This document shows positions 56,675 to 64,000 of a DNA stretch of 64,000 bases, one piece after another. The stretch's first letter is position 1. The number at the start of each line of letters is the position of its first letter. A program made the position numbers and the translations under genes. This DNA is from Moraxella porci DSM 25326. GTDB lineage: Bacteria; Pseudomonadota; Gammaproteobacteria; Pseudomonadales; Moraxellaceae. A model generated the notes under the pieces. It ran no database searches and had not been told where the DNA came from. It saw only the letters and a program-made list of their open reading frames with translations. Location: the NCBI RefSeq assembly GCF_002014855.1, contig NZ_MUYV01000006.1, positions 1 to 64,000 on the forward strand, written 5' to 3'.

Positions 56675-57901
56675 ATGCTAATCAATATCGCCAAACCCCA
56701 AAAATCCCCACATCCAGTGCTGAATCTGGGTTTTCGGCTATTTTTCTTGGGGGCGGCGCTCTTTGCCGTCATCACGATGGGGGTGTGGCATCTGTTGCTC
56801 ACTGGAGGAGTGCAGTTTTTGGCGGCACTAAACCCCATCTTTTGGCATGGGCATGAGATGCTGTTTGGCTATGGCTGCGCGGTGATCGCTGGATTTTTAT
56901 TGACTGCGGTCAAGGCGTGGACAGGCGTGCCAATGCCTGTGGGCTGGCGATTGTTGGGTATTTTTATGCCTTGGTTGATCGCTCGAGTGCTGTGGTTTGG
57001 AGCTGGTGTCATGGGCGCCGATACGGGGCTGGTGGCGGCTTGGCTTTTTGATGTGCAGTTTTGGGCAGTGACGACTTTTGTGGTGACGCGTGCGGTGTGG
57101 CTGGCTCGCCAAAAGCGCCAATCAGGCATCATCGCTAAGCTTATGCTGCTTTTGGTGTGTCAGCTTGGCTTTGGCGTTGGTATGATAAGCCATCATCAGG
57201 CGTGGATGAGTGTGTCGCTGTATATCGCTTTATTTGTGATTGTCGGCGTGGTGTTGACGATTGGGCGGCGTGTGTTACCGTTTTTTATCGAAAAAGGCGT
57301 GATGGTTGATCGTGATGGCAAGCCAACAGGCGAGCAGCTGTCACTGCCCAATGCCGTGTGGCGAGATCGGCTAAGTCTCATCAGTTTTGTCGGTGTGGCG
57401 ATCGGTGTGATGCTGCCGCAACCTCTGCTTTTGGCGGTGAGTGCGCTCGTGTGCGCAGGGGTCAATGCGTGGCGGCTGATTGGCTGGCATCATCGAGGCA
57501 TTTGGCAAAAGCCGCTCTTATGGTCGCTGTATTTATCATTTTGGGGTTTGGTGGTGTCACTGATGCTCTTGGCGTGGCTGCCGTGGACAACATACAGCCT
57601 AAGTCTGGGCGTGCATGCACTGGCGCTGACTGCCATCGGGATGACGACGGTGGCGATGATGGCTCGGGTGAGTCTTGGACATACGGGGCGCAACATCCAT
57701 GCACCGCCAAGGCTGACGACGCTGATGTTTGGGCTGATGATCCTATGTGTGCTGGCGCGTGTGTGTTTTCCGATGCTGATGGATGATTATCTACAAGTAC
57801 TTGGCTACTCGCAGCTACTGTGGATGATGAGCTTTGTGTTATTTGTGATAGGCTTTGGGCGGATGCTGATGCAGCCGAGAGTCGATGGGCTGATGGGGTA
57901 G
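56675..57901 (+). CDS. NnrS family membrane protein
   Basis: This 408-residue polytopic membrane protein matches the NnrS family, haem- and copper-linked proteins associated with tolerance of nitric oxide or nitrosative stress. About twelve hydrophobic segments are visible. Conserved stretches are NLGFRLFFLGAALFAV near the N-terminus, NPIFWHGHEMLFGYGCAVIAGFLLTAVKAWTG split over residues 45-80, and FFIEKG near 210. The ATG at 56675 was chosen over a GTG 12 bp upstream. No nitrite or nitric oxide reductase gene is nearby. Confidence 0.87.
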   Translation: MLINIAKPQKSPHPVLNLGFRLFFLGAALFAVITMGVWHLLLTGGVQFLAALNPIFWHGHEMLFGYGCAVIAGFLLTAVKAWTGVPMPVGWRLLGIFMPWLIARVLWFGAGVMGADTGLVAAWLFDVQFWAVTTFVVTRAVWLARQKRQSGIIAKLMLLLVCQLGFGVGMISHHQAWMSVSLYIALFVIVGVVLTIGRRVLPFFIEKGVMVDRDGKPTGEQLSLPNAVWRDRLSLISFVGVAIGVMLPQPLLLAVSALVCAGVNAWRLIGWHHRGIWQKPLLWSLYLSFWGLVVSLMLLAWLPWTTYSLSLGVHALALTAIGMTTVAMMARVSLGHTGRNIHAPPRLTTLMFGLMILCVLARVCFPMLMDDYLQVLGYSQLLWMMSFVLFVIGFGRMLMQPRVDGLMG

Positions 57902-57982
57902 GATGAGTTGCAGAATGATTCGAATCTGTGTAATATTATGAAAAATAGATCTTTTGAATTTTAATAATTGACCTGAGTATTT

Positions 57983-58531
57983 ATGAAACGATTATTATTA
58001 AGCACGTCTTTATTGATGGCGGTGCAAACTGCCAATGCAGCTGATTGGTCACCAATCATTGATGGCTGGTTTGGTAAGGGTTTTTGTTTCGAAGGATCAA
58101 CTCAAGCTGAAAAAGCCATTATCGCCAGTGCGTCCGTAGATCGGACAGTGTCAGGATTCAAAAAAAGTGCAGCAAAAGGGCGTTATCCACAGGTGCCTTT
58201 GCCATATCGACTCGATATGCTGCCTGCTTACACGCAGCTGTTACCAGAGAACTGGGAATCAATAGGCTATGAATTAAGCAGCGACGAAAAAATCATCATT
58301 CCACTAAAAAATGCAACCTATCTGAACATCCCCATCAAAAGTTACGCTTTTGCTGATAGGAATGGTTTTACTTGGTATTCTGAATTTAATTTTGGACACT
58401 TGTCAAATGATCAAATCAAAAAATTAACCAGAACGCTGAATAAAAAACAGGATGATTGGGATACCACAACGCTTGATTGGAACTCAGATGGGGAGTTTTT
58501 GCTGTATTGCCATATTGTAAATGTCGGCTAA
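57983..58531 (+). CDS. Exported protein of unknown function
   Basis: This 182-residue protein has a signal peptide (about residues 1-19, ending in ANAA). The mature part starts ADWSPIIDGW, carries a cysteine near residue 32 (GKGFCFEG) and one near the end (LLYCHIV), which could form a disulphide, and is otherwise polar. No family was recognised. It has no co-directional partner; NnrS ends 81 bp upstream and nadE converges. Location is probably periplasmic. Confidence 0.6.
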   Translation: MKRLLLSTSLLMAVQTANAADWSPIIDGWFGKGFCFEGSTQAEKAIIASASVDRTVSGFKKSAAKGRYPQVPLPYRLDMLPAYTQLLPENWESIGYELSSDEKIIIPLKNATYLNIPIKSYAFADRNGFTWYSEFNFGHLSNDQIKKLTRTLNKKQDDWDTTTLDWNSDGEFLLYCHIVNVG

Positions 58532-58598
58532 ATGAGCTGCCAAGATAGACTCTAAATCATTAAGATCCGATGTCTTAAGTAAATTATCATCAGTCTAT

Positions 58599-58631
58599 AA
58601 AGCCCGCCCAATATGGCATTGAGCGGGCTTT
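58599..58631. terminator. Hairpin between exported protein and nadE
   Basis: AAAGCCCGC and GCGGGCTTT form a 9-bp perfect stem around a 15-base loop. T-runs on both sides are short. It lies 12 bp from the nadE stop and could terminate either transcript. Confidence 0.65.
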
Positions 58632-58643
58632 GGGGCTTGCTGA

Positions 58644-60332
58644 TCAGCCTTTGATCGACCAGCCATTCACCAGTGGATAGCGGCGTTCGCGGCCAAAGGA
58701 TTTTTTGGTGATCTTGGTGCCGATGGCGCCCTGACGACGCTTATACTCGGCGCGATCGACCATGCCCAGTACTTTCTCGACCGTCTCAGGGTCAAAACCT
58801 GCCGCGCAGATCGCCTTATAGCCCAGATCCTCATCGATGTACATGCGCAGGATATTATCCAAAGCCTCGTAATCGCCTAGGCTGTCTTGATCCTTTTGGT
58901 CAGGGCGTAGCTCAGCTGATGGCGCGCGCGTGATGACACGCTCAGGGATGACAGGATTGTCCTCTAAGCGGTTGCGGTAATTGGCTAGGCGATAGACATC
59001 GGTTTTATAGACATCTTTTAGCACATCAAAGCCACCCACCATATCGCCGTACAAGGTGGCATAGCCGACGGCATTTTCAGATTTGTTGCCGGTTGAGATG
59101 ACCATGTGGCCAAATTTATTGGACAGCGCCATCAAGATGGTGCCGCGCGCACGGGCTTGTAGGTTCTCTTCGGTGGTGTCAGGTTCGCTGTTGGCAAACA
59201 ATGGCGCCAATGCCGAGCGCAGGCCTGCCACTGCATCGAAAATCGGGCAAACGGTATAAGACACATTCAGGCGGGCTGCTTGAGCCTCGGCATCCTCAAG
59301 GCTAATCTTAGAGGTGTATTCATAAGGCATCATCACTGCATAGACGCGATCTGAGCCCAGAGCATCGACGGCAATGCACAGTGTCAGTGCACTGTCGATG
59401 CCGCCAGACAAGCCGACGATCACACCCTTAAAGCCTGAGCGATTGACATAGTCTCTAAGCCCCACCACCAGCGCTTGATACATTTCTGATTCTTCGGACA
59501 ATACCAAAGGTGCTTTGGTTTGGGTGTCAAAGGATTTGCTTTGGATGTCAAACTGCGCGATCATCAGCTGATTTAAAAAGCGGGAGCCTTCGTGTGCCAC
59601 GCTGCCATCGGCTTGCATCACCAATGAGCCGCCATCAAAGACGATGTCATCTTGGGCGCCGACGGTATTGACATATATGATCGGCAGTGCATGCGTGGCG
59701 GATTGTTTGGCCAAAAGTGCCTTGCGCGCGGCTTGCTTGCCGATCTCAAACGGTGAGGCGTTGATGACCACCACCAGATCAGCGCCTTCATCTTTTAGTG
59801 CTTTGATGGGCGCGTCGTGCCAAATGTCTTCACAAATCAAAAGGCCGATGGTTGCACCTTTATAATCGAACAACACCTGATTGCGACCTTTTTGGAAATA
59901 GCGACGCTCATCGAAGATGCCATAATTTGGCAAAACCTGCTTATGATAAAAGCCTTTTTGGCTGCCGCCTTGGAGGATGGCTGCTGAGTTAAAAGTGCCG
60001 TGATGGTCGATGTGTGGATAACCCAAGATGATGACGATGCCCTCAATCTCAGCAAGCTTCGCCATCGCAGTGCGTACGCGCTCGCCCAAGGTGGGGCGCA
60101 ACAGCAGATCTTCAGGCGGATAACCGACCAAAGCAAGTTCTGGAAAAATCACAATATCAGCACCGCGATTTTTGGCATCGATGGCAAGTGCATGCATTTT
60201 TTTGACATTGCCTGCAATATCACCCACCCAAAAATTGGTTTGAATCATCGCAAAAGTGATCTTATTTGCGATGCCATTGACGGTGTGAAAACTGGTTTCG
60301 GCGCCTGTGGCGTCAGTTTTGGTTTTTGGCAT
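58644..60332 (-). CDS. nadE: Glutamine-dependent NAD+ synthetase
   Basis: NadE makes NAD from nicotinate adenine dinucleotide using ammonia released from glutamine. The 562-residue protein has an N-terminal nitrilase-type amidohydrolase domain (Glu in VIFPELALVGYPPEDLLL, Lys in FYHKQVLPNYGIFDE, Cys in GLLICEDIWHD) and a C-terminal synthetase domain with the PP-loop GVIVGLSGGIDSALT near residue 305 and SNKFGHMVISTGNKSENAVGY split near 405-425. An N-terminal extension of about 25 residues is slightly longer than usual. Confidence 0.96.
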   Translation of the reverse strand: MPKTKTDATGAETSFHTVNGIANKITFAMIQTNFWVGDIAGNVKKMHALAIDAKNRGADIVIFPELALVGYPPEDLLLRPTLGERVRTAMAKLAEIEGIVIILGYPHIDHHGTFNSAAILQGGSQKGFYHKQVLPNYGIFDERRYFQKGRNQVLFDYKGATIGLLICEDIWHDAPIKALKDEGADLVVVINASPFEIGKQAARKALLAKQSATHALPIIYVNTVGAQDDIVFDGGSLVMQADGSVAHEGSRFLNQLMIAQFDIQSKSFDTQTKAPLVLSEESEMYQALVVGLRDYVNRSGFKGVIVGLSGGIDSALTLCIAVDALGSDRVYAVMMPYEYTSKISLEDAEAQAARLNVSYTVCPIFDAVAGLRSALAPLFANSEPDTTEENLQARARGTILMALSNKFGHMVISTGNKSENAVGYATLYGDMVGGFDVLKDVYKTDVYRLANYRNRLEDNPVIPERVITRAPSAELRPDQKDQDSLGDYEALDNILRMYIDEDLGYKAICAAGFDPETVEKVLGMVDRAEYKRRQGAIGTKITKKSFGRERRYPLVNGWSIKG

Positions 60333-60559
60333 TGTTGTATCCTTTTAAGTAGAACACCGCTGCATCATGCTCGGTGTTTTATAATCATTTGGCAGTGACA
60401 TCTTGTCGTCGCGCAGCATAAAAAAATTGTTTGGCAAAAGCTGCCAAAAGCACGGTTTGATAAATCAGACAAACCCGATATTAGTATAGCATAAAGTGCT
60501 TGATTTTGTGGTATAGTAATGCTGAGTTTGTAAGAATTTGTTCAGTCTAAGGGCTTGTT

Positions 60560-60847
60560 ATGTTTGCTTTTATTTTAAATATCTTAATCATCGCTGTGGT
60601 GATGTGGTTGTTTTTTAAATTCATGTACCCAAAGCCGCCCAAAGCCTTTTATCCAAAGCCAGAGGATGATACCACCATGCGCCGCTGCCATCACTGTGGT
60701 CACGAGCTTGCCACCTATCGCGGTTTGTTGTTCCACGAAAATCAAAGCAATGAGAGATTTTTTTGTAATGATGAGCATCTGGCAAGCTACGCATCGGCGC
60801 ATCCTGAAGAGGCCTTGCCAGTCGATGATGAGCAAAAGCGATCGTAA
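60560..60847 (+). CDS. PP0621 family small membrane-anchored protein
   Basis: This 95-residue protein has one N-terminal membrane segment (FILNILIIAVVMWLFFKFMY) followed by a Pro/Lys-rich stretch and a small CxxC-type cluster: RRCHHCGHE and FFCNDEH, likely zinc-binding. This layout matches the PP0621 family of gammaproteobacteria, of unknown function. In Pseudomonas the family is common; no partner is obvious here. A terminator follows. Confidence 0.75.
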   Translation: MFAFILNILIIAVVMWLFFKFMYPKPPKAFYPKPEDDTTMRRCHHCGHELATYRGLLFHENQSNERFFCNDEHLASYASAHPEEALPVDDEQKRS

Positions 60848-60873
60848 TATTTGGCTAACTTTCATCCATCAAA

Positions 60874-60898
60874 AAAAGCAGGCCATCAACCTGCTTTT
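60874..60898. terminator. Bidirectional terminator between PP0621 gene and zapA
   Basis: AAAAGCAGG pairs with CCTGCTTTT around a 7-base loop, with A-rich and T-rich flanks. It can serve both convergent genes. Confidence 0.8.
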
Positions 60899-60946
60899 AT
60901 GTCCAAAGCGGATCTGATCAAGCTTAGCTTAAGCAGCAGCAAGCCA

Positions 60947-61303
60947 TCACAGCATAGAGCGTGCTTGGTTATTGATCTTATCGATCATGGCAGCGATCTG
61001 TTTCTTTTCTGACTCATGGGCTTCATTATGTCTGCTCAATGCCTGCACTTGGTCGTACAAATCTAAGCAAACCAACACCAAAAACTCTTCATTGCTTGGT
61101 GTCTTGTGCTTGATGTCACGGCGCAGATCACGGATTTTTTGGTTGATGAATTCAGCGCCTTGCTCTAGGTTTTTGATTTCATCGACAGGGCAGACGATGC
61201 GATGCGGCGTACCTGCGATGCTGATATCGATGGGACGAAATTCTTCTTTGGCGATGATCGCAGATGCTTGCACGGTTTGATCTTGGGTGGTTTCTTGGCT
61301 CAT
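60947..61303 (-). CDS. zapA: Cell division protein ZapA
   Basis: ZapA crosslinks FtsZ filaments in the Z ring. The 118-residue protein has the N-terminal globular region (IDISIAGTPHRIVCPVDEI, then LEQGAEFINQKIRDLRRD) and a C-terminal coiled coil (DLYDQVQALSRHNEAHESEKKQIAAMIDKINN). It lies 67 bp downstream of a coiled-coil protein gene and is divergent, via that gene, from the UPF0149 gene, the neighbourhood seen in Pseudomonas. No 6S RNA gene was recognised after it. Confidence 0.87.
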   Translation of the reverse strand: MSQETTQDQTVQASAIIAKEEFRPIDISIAGTPHRIVCPVDEIKNLEQGAEFINQKIRDLRRDIKHKTPSNEEFLVLVCLDLYDQVQALSRHNEAHESEKKQIAAMIDKINNQARSML

Positions 61304-61370
61304 GGGATTTCCTTGATAATCTGAATGAATAAAACGCGATGCGCTGAGTTAGGCGCAAAAGACGATGGCA

Positions 61371-61730
61371 TCAATTTGGGCGATCGATCTTTGACAGCCA
61401 GTCGCGGATCACTTCAGCGCGTGAAATGGCCAAGGCATTTTTGTCTTTTAGGTCCTGATTTTGGGAAATGAGCGTTTGGTTTTGTTGGTATAGATCCTCA
61501 ACTTGCTGCTCTAGCGCGACTTGGGTCTGCTGCATGCTGTCGATGCGATCGTGGTAAGTCTCAATGTCTAGTAGCGCTTGATTTAGCTTGGTTTGCAGGG
61601 CATTGATTTGTTTTGGGCTGTCGTCATTGGCGACGCGCTGCTTGAGGTTGGCAAGTTCGGTGGCCGTCACCGCGTACTGTTTTTTCATGGCGATGATGGT
61701 CTGCTCTAGGGCTTGTAATTGCGCTAACAT
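61371..61730 (-). CDS. Small coiled-coil protein upstream of zapA
   Basis: This 119-residue protein is predicted almost entirely coiled coil (LEQTIIAMKKQYAVTATELA, LQTKLNQALLDIETYHDRID, VALEQQVEDLYQQNQ), ending with a short charged tail. Its place before zapA is that of the TIGR02449/ZapB-like proteins of other gammaproteobacteria, though it is longer than the usual 70-80 residues. The ATG at 61730 was chosen because AGGA lies 6 bp upstream. A cell-division role is inferred from position. Confidence 0.7.
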   Translation of the reverse strand: MLAQLQALEQTIIAMKKQYAVTATELANLKQRVANDDSPKQINALQTKLNQALLDIETYHDRIDSMQQTQVALEQQVEDLYQQNQTLISQNQDLKDKNALAISRAEVIRDWLSKIDRPN

Positions 61731-61951
61731 AAAATATCCTGAAGTCAAATAAAATTTAGCTAATCTTATCTTAACATGGCTTTTGGGTCTGTTGTCAAAA
61801 TTTTTGTAAAAAATTTATAAATTTGGCAAACTTGTCCTAAGCCAACAACATTTGATGGCAAGCCATCGATTGCGCTTGGCATCTTGACTTGGCATCTTAG
61901 AATGGATGTGTGGTATAATAGCAGGTTTTTAAACGGTTAAAAAGGCAAAAT

Positions 61952-62629
61952 ATGGCGACGGATCATTTATCGGGTTGGGATGATTGGACAGCAGTGTTCA
62001 GCGATTGGACGGATGTCTCCATCAGTGAACTGCATGGGATCATGACAGGCATCATGACGGCGTGTCACGCCACCGATGTCGATGGCTGGGCGCAGATTCT
62101 TGAAGAGCTGAGCTTTGAGCTGCCGAATGAGGCGGCGCTTGAACTGTTAACTGAATATGCTGAGGATGTCAGTTTCGCGCTCAAAGACAAAGACGATGCT
62201 TATGGCTATGAGCCGCTGGTGCCAGATGATGAGCATGAGCTGTATGAACGCGTCCTTGCGCTCAAAGATTGGGCGGGCGGCTACATCACAGGCGTGGGTG
62301 TGACGCAGATTGGCTTAACTGCTGAAGAAAATGAGCTGATGCGCACGCTGATGGAGATCGCCGCGATTCGCCTAGATGATGAAGAAAGCTTGGAGGGTGG
62401 CGAGGAAATGTGGCTGCAGCTATTTGAGTTTGCGCGGATGGTGCCTGTCAGCTTGGCGACCAGATCGCGTAAGCATGTCAAGGATCTGGCGCTGCTTAAG
62501 GGTCTGGCACCCGATGCCAAAACAGCGCAAGAGATCAAGGGTCTGGCACCCGATGCCAAAACAGCGCAAGAGATCGCGGCAGCCAAGCTTAGCGTGCCTG
62601 TCGTCGATGCGATGGCAAAGAAACAATAA
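61952..62629 (+). CDS. UPF0149 (YgfB/YecA) family protein
   Basis: This 225-residue protein matches the UPF0149 family of helical, mostly uncharacterised proteins; Pseudomonas YgfB affects beta-lactamase expression. Family features include ISELHGIMTGIMTACHATD near residue 24, FELPNEAALELL, the WAGGYITGVGV motif near 107 and the MEIAAIRLDDEE segment. The C-terminal part carries a perfect 13-residue duplication (KGLAPDAKTAQEI twice). It is divergent from the zapA pair, as in Pseudomonas. ribF starts 8 bp downstream. Confidence 0.85.
   Translation: MATDHLSGWDDWTAVFSDWTDVSISELHGIMTGIMTACHATDVDGWAQILEELSFELPNEAALELLTEYAEDVSFALKDKDDAYGYEPLVPDDEHELYERVLALKDWAGGYITGVGVTQIGLTAEENELMRTLMEIAAIRLDDEESLEGGEEMWLQLFEFARMVPVSLATRSRKHVKDLALLKGLAPDAKTAQEIKGLAPDAKTAQEIAAAKLSVPVVDAMAKKQ
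62498..62575 (+). repeat. Perfect 39-bp tandem duplication in the UPF0149 gene
   Basis: Bases 62498-62536 and 62537-62575 are identical. The unit is a multiple of three, so the frame is kept and 13 residues (KGLAPDAKTAQEI) are doubled near the C-terminus. Perfect identity points to a recent duplication. Confidence 0.92.
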
Positions 62630-62637
62630 GTCTGGCC

Positions 62638-63612
62638 ATGCAAATCATATCATTAGACATTCATGCGCTGCCCACACTGCCACCGCTGGCACTGACGATC
62701 GGCAACTACGATGGCGTGCATTTGGGGCATCAGGCGCTGCTATCGGCACTGATTGATGATGCCAGCAGCATGTCTTTGGCTTCGGCGGTGATGGTGTTCG
62801 AGCCGCAGCCTAGAGAGTTTTTTAGCCCACAAAACCCACCGCCAAGGCTAACTAGCCTGCCAGAAAAAGCCGCGCAGATCGCCAAGCTTGGCATTGATTA
62901 TCTATTGGTGGCAAGCTTTGATGAGGCGTTTCGTTCATTATCAGCACAGGATTTTGTTCAATTATTAAACAATTTAACCGTCCGCCATCTGGTGCTGGGC
63001 GATGATTTTCGCTTTGGCCATGATCGAACAGGGGATCAAGCGTTTTTGTTGCAGTCGGGCTTGTCAGTGGATAATCTGCACAGTGTTGTCGCTGCAGGCG
63101 TGCGCATCAGCTCATCACTGGTGCGCAAGGCTTTGGCAGACGGTGATCTGGATCGCGCCAAAGTGCTACTTGGTCGAGACTACGCCATCACGGGCGAGGT
63201 GCTGCATGGCGATAAAATCGGCCGCACGCTTGATTTTCCCACCGCCAATGTCGCTCTATCGCGCCAAAAGCCTGCCTTGCATGGTGTGCTGGCTGCTGAT
63301 GTCATCGCATATCGAGATGGCCAAAAGATCGACTGGCAAGCGTTGGGTACAGGCGGCGTGGCAGGTCTGAGTGCTGGCAGTTTATTTGGGGCGGCAAGTA
63401 TTGGCCTGCGTCCGAGTGTCAATGGCAAAGATTGGCGGCTAGAGGTGCATTTGCCTGAATTTTCAGGGGATCTGTATGGCGTGACCCTGCAGGTGATTTT
63501 TCGGCATTTTTTACATAGCGAGCGTCATTATGACAGTCTGGCAGCTTTAAAATCAGGCATCGAACAGGATGTGCAGGCGCTGCTGGATTGGCGAGATGGC
63601 CAGATGATCTAA
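62638..63612 (+). CDS. ribF: Bifunctional riboflavin kinase / FAD synthetase
   Basis: RibF phosphorylates riboflavin to FMN and adenylylates FMN to FAD. The 324-residue protein has the N-terminal nucleotidyltransferase domain (IGNYDGVHLGHQALL near residue 21, VLGDDFRFGHDRTGD near 119, then RISSSLVRKALADGD) and the C-terminal kinase domain (GKI-like HGDKIGRTLDFPTANV near 197, GAASIGLRPSVNG near 253, EVHLPEFSGDLYG). A terminator lies 9 bp past the stop. Confidence 0.96.
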   Translation: MQIISLDIHALPTLPPLALTIGNYDGVHLGHQALLSALIDDASSMSLASAVMVFEPQPREFFSPQNPPPRLTSLPEKAAQIAKLGIDYLLVASFDEAFRSLSAQDFVQLLNNLTVRHLVLGDDFRFGHDRTGDQAFLLQSGLSVDNLHSVVAAGVRISSSLVRKALADGDLDRAKVLLGRDYAITGEVLHGDKIGRTLDFPTANVALSRQKPALHGVLAADVIAYRDGQKIDWQALGTGGVAGLSAGSLFGAASIGLRPSVNGKDWRLEVHLPEFSGDLYGVTLQVIFRHFLHSERHYDSLAALKSGIEQDVQALLDWRDGQMI

Positions 63613-63621
63613 CAACTCATC

Positions 63622-63652
63622 AAAAAGCCAAGCTGTGATACTTGGCTTTTTT
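63622..63652 (+). terminator. Terminator after ribF
   Basis: AAAAAGCCAAG pairs with CTTGGCTTTTT around an 8-base loop and is followed by a T-run. It could also slow transcription of trmB on the other strand. Confidence 0.85.
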
Positions 63653-63681
63653 ACTGGGGTGAATCGGCGATCCTAGGCGCA

Positions 63682-64000
63682 TTATGCCTTGATATAAATC
63701 AAATCCCACACGCCATGACCATGGGTGATGCCGCGCTGTTCAAATTTGGTCAATGGGCGATAGTCAGGACGAGGTGCAAAATTCCCTACGCCATGCGGAT
63801 TGGTCAAGGTTGGCATGGTGTCAAGCACTTCTAGCATCCAAAAAGCATAATGCTCCCAATCGGTCGCTGCATGGAATTTGCCACCTGTACTCAGCACGCG
63901 CACGACTTTTTCCATGCGGTCATGGGTGACGAAGCGGCGTTTATAATGACGCTTTTTTTGCCATGGATCGGGGAAATATAATTGCACGGTATCAAGATGA
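63682..64000 (-). CDS. trmB: tRNA (guanine-N7)-methyltransferase, C-terminal part
   Basis: The last 106 or so codons of TrmB are present; the gene continues past the right edge. TrmB methylates G46 of tRNAs using SAM. The visible stretch contains the family motif [17 protein letters not shown], followed by the [14 protein letters not shown] region and the C-terminal [17 protein letters not shown] motif. The SAM-binding N-terminal part is outside the window. Confidence 0.92.
   Translation of the reverse strand, partial: HLDTVQLYFPDPWQKKRHYKRRFVTHDRMEKVVRVLSTGGKFHAATDWEHYAFWMLEVLDTMPTLTNPHGVGNFAPRPDYRPLTKFEQRGITHGHGVWDLIYIKA

Noticed and set aside
58183..58191. A further TTATCCACA DnaA box
   Set aside because: It is a single copy inside a coding sequence, so it is most simply chance.
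60848..60946. 6S RNA gene next to zapA, as in other gammaproteobacteria
   Set aside because: The gap is only 99 bp and is mostly a terminator hairpin.

Overview
The window looks like a chromosomal segment from a gammaproteobacterium of the family Moraxellaceae, probably Moraxella or a close relative of Psychrobacter. This rests on recognising protein families and gene neighbourhoods by eye (bamE beside fur, pilT beside yggS, zapA beside a UPF0149 gene, a monomeric isocitrate dehydrogenase, a Balon-type ribosome hibernation factor), not on a database search. Base composition is moderately AT-rich. No rRNA, tRNA, CRISPR array or complete insertion sequence was seen.

Left part (1-22 kb): a HAD phosphatase and a DedA protein face a PmrAB-like two-component system whose promoter carries a clear PmrA-type box. 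Then come ftsQ-ftsA-ftsZ, a PHP phosphoesterase, recA-recX, a LysR regulator divergent from hpd (tyrosine catabolism), an NhaC antiporter and maiA. A 700-bp AT-rich gap after maiA holds a cluster of DnaA boxes and looks like a replication-origin or DnaA-binding locus. It is followed by a FAD-linked oxidase, a type IV pilus pseudopilin, a 5'-nucleotidase, TatD, TcdA and a RelBE-type toxin-antitoxin pair.

Middle part (22-34 kb): mostly housekeeping genes, namely dapD, a lipase-like hydrolase, a WG-repeat protein, lipA, hemH, the Balon-like hibernation factor, idh, tsaD, a 2H phosphoesterase and cobU.

Accessory core (34-48 kb): about 13.5 kb of defence-type genes lies between cobU and cobT, splitting what would otherwise be a compact cobalamin-salvage operon (cobU, cobT, cobC, cobS). 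It holds a broken or split DUF4258 gene and an unusual fusion of a methyltransferase fold, lacking its SAM and catalytic motifs, with a type I specificity domain. After these comes a tightly packed operon: SNF2-like helicase, DUF4391 protein, AlbA_2/ATPase protein, type III Mod and type III Res. The Mod target-recognition region has a different base composition from its flanks. This is the best candidate for an undescribed composite defence system here.

Right part (48-64 kb): the cob operon resumes and ends in a second toxin-antitoxin pair that converges on metR. Then follow a second WG-repeat protein, a second DedA protein, bamE/fur, pilT, yggS, an NnrS protein, an unrecognised exported protein, nadE, a PP0621-family protein, zapA with a coiled-coil partner, a UPF0149 protein with a perfect 39-bp tandem duplication, ribF and the C-terminal part of trmB running off the right edge.
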